Positions 30,298 through 32,417 of a stretch of 32,417 bases of DNA are shown here, one piece after another. Both the position numbers and the translations under genes were made by a program. Origin of the DNA: UBA8522 sp035528895 (GTDB lineage: Bacteria; Acidobacteriota; Aminicenantia; Aminicenantales; UBA8522); the NCBI GenBank assembly GCA_035528895.1, contig DATKXS010000154.1:1-32417 (forward strand), written 5' to 3'. Within the stretch, counting starts at the first letter, position 1; the number at the start of each line of letters is the position of its first letter. The notes beneath the pieces were generated by a model, which saw nothing but the letters and a program-made list of their open reading frames with translations, was not told where the DNA came from and searched no databases.

Positions 30298-31148
30298 GCC
30301 GTGGCTCTTTTCCAATACCGTTCTCGGGACAGAGTCTCCACGAGAAGCGCCTGCTCCGTCCATTCCATCGCGGCGAGGGCCCGGTCGGCTTTCTCTCTCT
30401 CCTGGAACAGCCCGAACACCGCTGACCCCGTCCCGCTCACCAAGGAAAGGACGGCTTCCTTTTGAAGAAAAGAACTCTTAATCGCTTTTAATCGAGGATA
30501 CAGGCTAAAGATGGTTTCTTCGAGTCTATTCTCTAATAGCCCGAACTCTCTGCGCGCTAAAAACCGGTTAATTTTACTGTCTTTGTCGGGTGAAGTCAAG
30601 CGTAGCCGGCCGTAGATAGCGGAGGTCGAAATGGGAAAAGAGGGCAGGGCGAGGATACAGTAAAGAACAGGGAGGTCGTCGAGCGGCGAAAGCTCGTCTC
30701 CCCGGCCTTCTCCCAGGCAAAGTCCGCCTTCCAGGAAATAGGGGACATCGGCGCCCAGCCGGCGGGCGAACGCCTGGAGGTTTTTCCGGTCGAGCCCGAG
30801 CTCCCACAGTTTGTTCAAGACAAAGAGCGCCAGGGCGGCGTTACCGCTCCCTCCGCCCAGGCCCCTGCCCGCCGGGATGTTCTTGGTGACCCGGACCTCC
30901 ACACCGGCGGCGTTCGGAAAGGATTGTTGGAACAGCCGGGCCGCCCGGAAAACGAGGTTGCGCTCGTCCCAGGGGATGGTGGGATCGCTTCCGCTGAGCC
31001 GGACCTCCCGGCCGGTCAAAAGGCGGAACTCCAGAATGTCGCTGAGGTCGATCGTCTGGAAGAGGGTCTTTATCTCGTGGTAATCATCCTCCCGCTTATC
31101 CAGGACCTCGATCCCCAAGTTGATCTTGGCGAAAGACCGGACCTTCAT
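30288..31148 (-). CDS. ispE: 4-diphosphocytidyl-2-C-methyl-D-erythritol kinase IspE
   Basis: 286 residues from the ATG at 31148, which overlaps the LolB-like stop by 4 nt. GHMP kinase: SFAKINLGIEVLDKREDDYH at the N-terminus, ATP loop PAGRGLGGGSGNAALALF, LGADVPYFLEGG and SGTGSAVFGLF near the C-terminus. Phosphorylates CDP-ME in the MEP pathway. The last codons run into tRNA-Gln: the TAG at 30290-30288 is bases 8-10 of the tRNA. Confidence 0.95.
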   Translation of the reverse strand: MKVRSFAKINLGIEVLDKREDDYHEIKTLFQTIDLSDILEFRLLTGREVRLSGSDPTIPWDERNLVFRAARLFQQSFPNAAGVEVRVTKNIPAGRGLGGGSGNAALALFVLNKLWELGLDRKNLQAFARRLGADVPYFLEGGLCLGEGRGDELSPLDDLPVLYCILALPSFPISTSAIYGRLRLTSPDKDSKINRFLARREFGLLENRLEETIFSLYPRLKAIKSSFLQKEAVLSLVSGTGSAVFGLFQEREKADRALAAMEWTEQALLVETLSRERYWKRATAGV

Positions 31149-31816
31149 CGTTCGGCCTCTTCCCGGAGCCACCGTTCGACCTCCTCCCAGGCGGCGGACC
31201 GATAGGCCTCGTTGTCGAGAAAAAAAAGGCGGAAGGCGTCGGCCTGGAGAGACTGATTGAAGTTCAGCCGCAGGACCCTCAGGCTTCCCTTGGCTTCCTC
31301 CCGCGAGAAGACGAGGAGCTGAGGGAGAGGGCCGGGCTCGAAGAACTGGCGGATCTCAAACCGGAGGTCGGCGAGGTGGCCGCGGACGACGCGGCCCTGG
31401 CCGTCCTTCTCCAGGACCCAGTCGGCCAGACGGTCGGCTCTTCCGGTCAAGATATCCGTCAGGTCCTTAGGACTCAAAGCGAAACCCAGCAATCTGGACA
31501 TGACCTCATCGCGGTCCGATCTCCAGTAGGCCCGCTTCCCCGGGAGAACCAGATAGGCCTGATCATCGACCAAAAAGAGAAGCGAGGCCGTCCGTCCGAG
31601 CGGGTCGATGACTTCGACCCGGCCCCGGTCGGGAATCAGGAAGACGAAGGAAAGCCTGGACTTGGCCGTTTTCCCATCCCTGGTCAGCCGGAGCGAAGCA
31701 TAGCCTTCGATCGATTTCACGGTCGGGGGGAGGGGGGCCACGGAAGGGCGCGAGGGAAAACAGGAAAGAAGAGACACGGCCGCCAGCAAGGAGACAGCCC
31801 GCGCGCTTCTCCTCAT
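31145..31816 (-). CDS. LolB-like outer-membrane lipoprotein
   Basis: 223 residues from the ATG at 31816 (AGGAGGGG site). Signal with lipobox LLSC, then a LolB/LppX-type half-barrel: IEGYASLRLTRDGKTAKSRL, RGRVEVIDPLGRTASLLFLV, DQAYLVLPGKRAYWR. LolB inserts lipoproteins into the outer membrane. The order lolB-ispE-prs is the same as in E. coli, which supports the call, although sequence divergence leaves DUF4292-type lipoproteins as an alternative. No LolA or LolCDE gene is in view. Confidence 0.68.
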   Translation of the reverse strand: MRRSARAVSLLAAVSLLSCFPSRPSVAPLPPTVKSIEGYASLRLTRDGKTAKSRLSFVFLIPDRGRVEVIDPLGRTASLLFLVDDQAYLVLPGKRAYWRSDRDEVMSRLLGFALSPKDLTDILTGRADRLADWVLEKDGQGRVVRGHLADLRFEIRQFFEPGPLPQLLVFSREEAKGSLRVLRLNFNQSLQADAFRLFFLDNEAYRSAAWEEVERWLREEAER

Positions 31817-31858
31817 TTCCCCTCCTCTTCGTTCCGCCATCCCGGGACGGGGGTTCGA

Positions 31859-32131
31859 CTATTGGTCCAGCCGGAATCCGTAGTCGTCCGTTTTCTTTAC
31901 CGCTTTCTTCTTGTCTTCGACACCCCCGGGTGTTTTCTTGACCTCTCCTTCGGTCAGCCGAAACCCGTAGTCCTGGGCTGGGGCCACGGTCCTCTTCCGG
32001 CCCTTCTTTCTGAGGAGAGGATAAAAGGGCGACCGGATGCGTTTTCCGAAGCAGGATATCCTGGGGTTGAGGATCAACAACAGGACGAAGGCGCCGAAAG
32101 CGATCAAGATGCCGGTTGTTCCCCAGTTCAT
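31859..32131 (-). CDS. Small membrane protein with repeated DYGFRL motif
   Basis: 90 residues. One membrane helix near the N-terminus (TGILIAFGAFVLLLILNP), then a basic soluble tail that contains the motif DYGFRL twice (QDYGFRLTEG and DDYGFRLDQ at the very C-terminus), separated by a Lys-rich linker. First gene after a good promoter; 42 nt before the lolB-like gene. No known family recognised; the repeats may be short binding motifs for a partner. Confidence 0.65.
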   Translation of the reverse strand: MNWGTTGILIAFGAFVLLLILNPRISCFGKRIRSPFYPLLRKKGRKRTVAPAQDYGFRLTEGEVKKTPGGVEDKKKAVKKTDDYGFRLDQ

Positions 32132-32158
32132 GGCCTGTCCTTTATTTTGATTTTTTTT

Positions 32159-32187
32159 ATTATATGCTTCTCTCTTTCAAGAATCAA
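32159..32187 (-). promoter_or_regulatory. Sigma-70 promoter for the housekeeping run
   Basis: Minus strand: -35 TTGATT (32187-32182), 17-nt spacer, perfect -10 TATAAT (32164-32159). Transcription would start near 32152, about 21 nt before the 90-residue gene, and could run through lolB-like, ispE, tRNA-Gln and prs. Confidence 0.6.
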
Positions 32188-32261
32188 TTTCCAGTTCATG
32201 GAAAATGGGATCGTCGAAGACGGGAGGGACAAGAAGGCAGCTGCGGGTCGAGGGGGAACCT

Positions 32262-32396
32262 TCAGATATGCTCTTCCGGTTCTTCCTGGAAAGCCGGGAT
32301 CTTGGCCTTTTCCTTCAATCTGCCGCACCGAAGCCCCACCAGGAAGCCGGTGATAACGGCGGTTAAAGTGAGTAAGGTTTTAAAGAAATCTTTCAT
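32262..32396 (-). CDS. Very small membrane protein (44 residues)
   Basis: A complete frame from ATG 32396 to TGA 32262 encodes one hydrophobic helix (LLTLTAVITGFLVGLRCG) after MKDFFKT, then a charged tail ending QEEPEEHI. GAGG lies 9 nt upstream of the ATG. The arrangement resembles short YtxH-like envelope proteins, but the match is only in style. It lies upstream of the promoter at 32159-32187 and on the same strand; its own promoter is outside the window. Confidence 0.5.
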   Translation of the reverse strand: MKDFFKTLLTLTAVITGFLVGLRCGRLKEKAKIPAFQEEPEEHI

Positions 32397-32417
32397 CGTC
32401 GAACGCCTCGCAATGCA

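Noticed and set aside
1..32417. CRISPR arrays, transposons, prophage or defence islands
   Set aside because: No evenly spaced repeats, terminal inverted repeats, transposase or integrase motifs, or defence-type domains were seen on either strand.

Overview
The window is bacterial, GC-rich and Gram-negative in character: it encodes lipid-asymmetry (Mla) transport, a LolB-like lipoprotein, a TolC-type outer-membrane channel and several exported proteins. The mix (TPR/PD40 propeller protein, a divergent Hfq-like protein with a long N-terminal extension, a Tat-exported aldo/keto reductase with two Cys clusters, an Acidobacteria-style ECF/anti-sigma pair) suggests the Acidobacteriota/Aminicenantes area. 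That placement is an inference from protein style; no rRNA is present. Almost everything lies on the minus strand; only an aldo/keto reductase, one 58-residue membrane protein and a peptidase remnant are on plus. No IS element, prophage, CRISPR array or recognisable defence system was found.

Region 1 (1-5070, minus): a remnant of an S9-family peptidase at the left edge; a secreted TPR plus beta-propeller protein; and a PhoR/PhoB-like histidine kinase and response regulator overlapping by 4 nt. Direct repeats with an 11-nt period, like Pho boxes, sit upstream of both the propeller gene and the kinase, so the two-component system probably controls itself and the propeller gene. Region 2 (5071-7340, minus): pdxA behind an Hfq-like gene with a good sigma-70 promoter, then a GDSL/SGNH hydrolase and a short beta-barrel-like remnant. 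Region 3 (7334-13913, minus): ECF sigma factor, zinc-finger anti-sigma, Spy/CpxP-like sensor protein, MacA-like adaptor, MacB-like ATPase, MacB-like permease and TolC-like channel, which together form a complete envelope-stress-controlled efflux operon with a candidate autoregulated ECF promoter.

Region 4 (14003-18925): a small secreted protein, a MocA-like nucleotidyltransferase with XdhC (molybdenum-cofactor enzyme maturation), an O-methyltransferase carrying a signal peptide, then the divergent plus-strand aldo/keto reductase behind a dyad operator. After it come a small convergent gene and a small membrane protein whose upstream region carries the same ECF-type promoter layout as the efflux operon, followed by a strong terminator.

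Region 5 (18923-32396, minus): a 13-kb run of tightly packed housekeeping genes transcribed right to left: small membrane proteins, lolB-like, ispE, tRNA-Gln, prs, rplY, pth, rpsF, rpsR, rplI, dnaB, mlaE, mlaF, mlaD, radA, a YacL-like PIN/TRAM membrane protein, ispD and ispF. Most junctions overlap by 4 nt or are separated by very few bases. The ispE stop codon lies inside the tRNA-Gln gene, and an intrinsic terminator is embedded in the last codons of prs. No single element is clearly a new system. The most interesting signals are regulatory: shared Pho-like boxes, shared ECF promoters, the ispE/tRNA overlap and the terminator inside prs.
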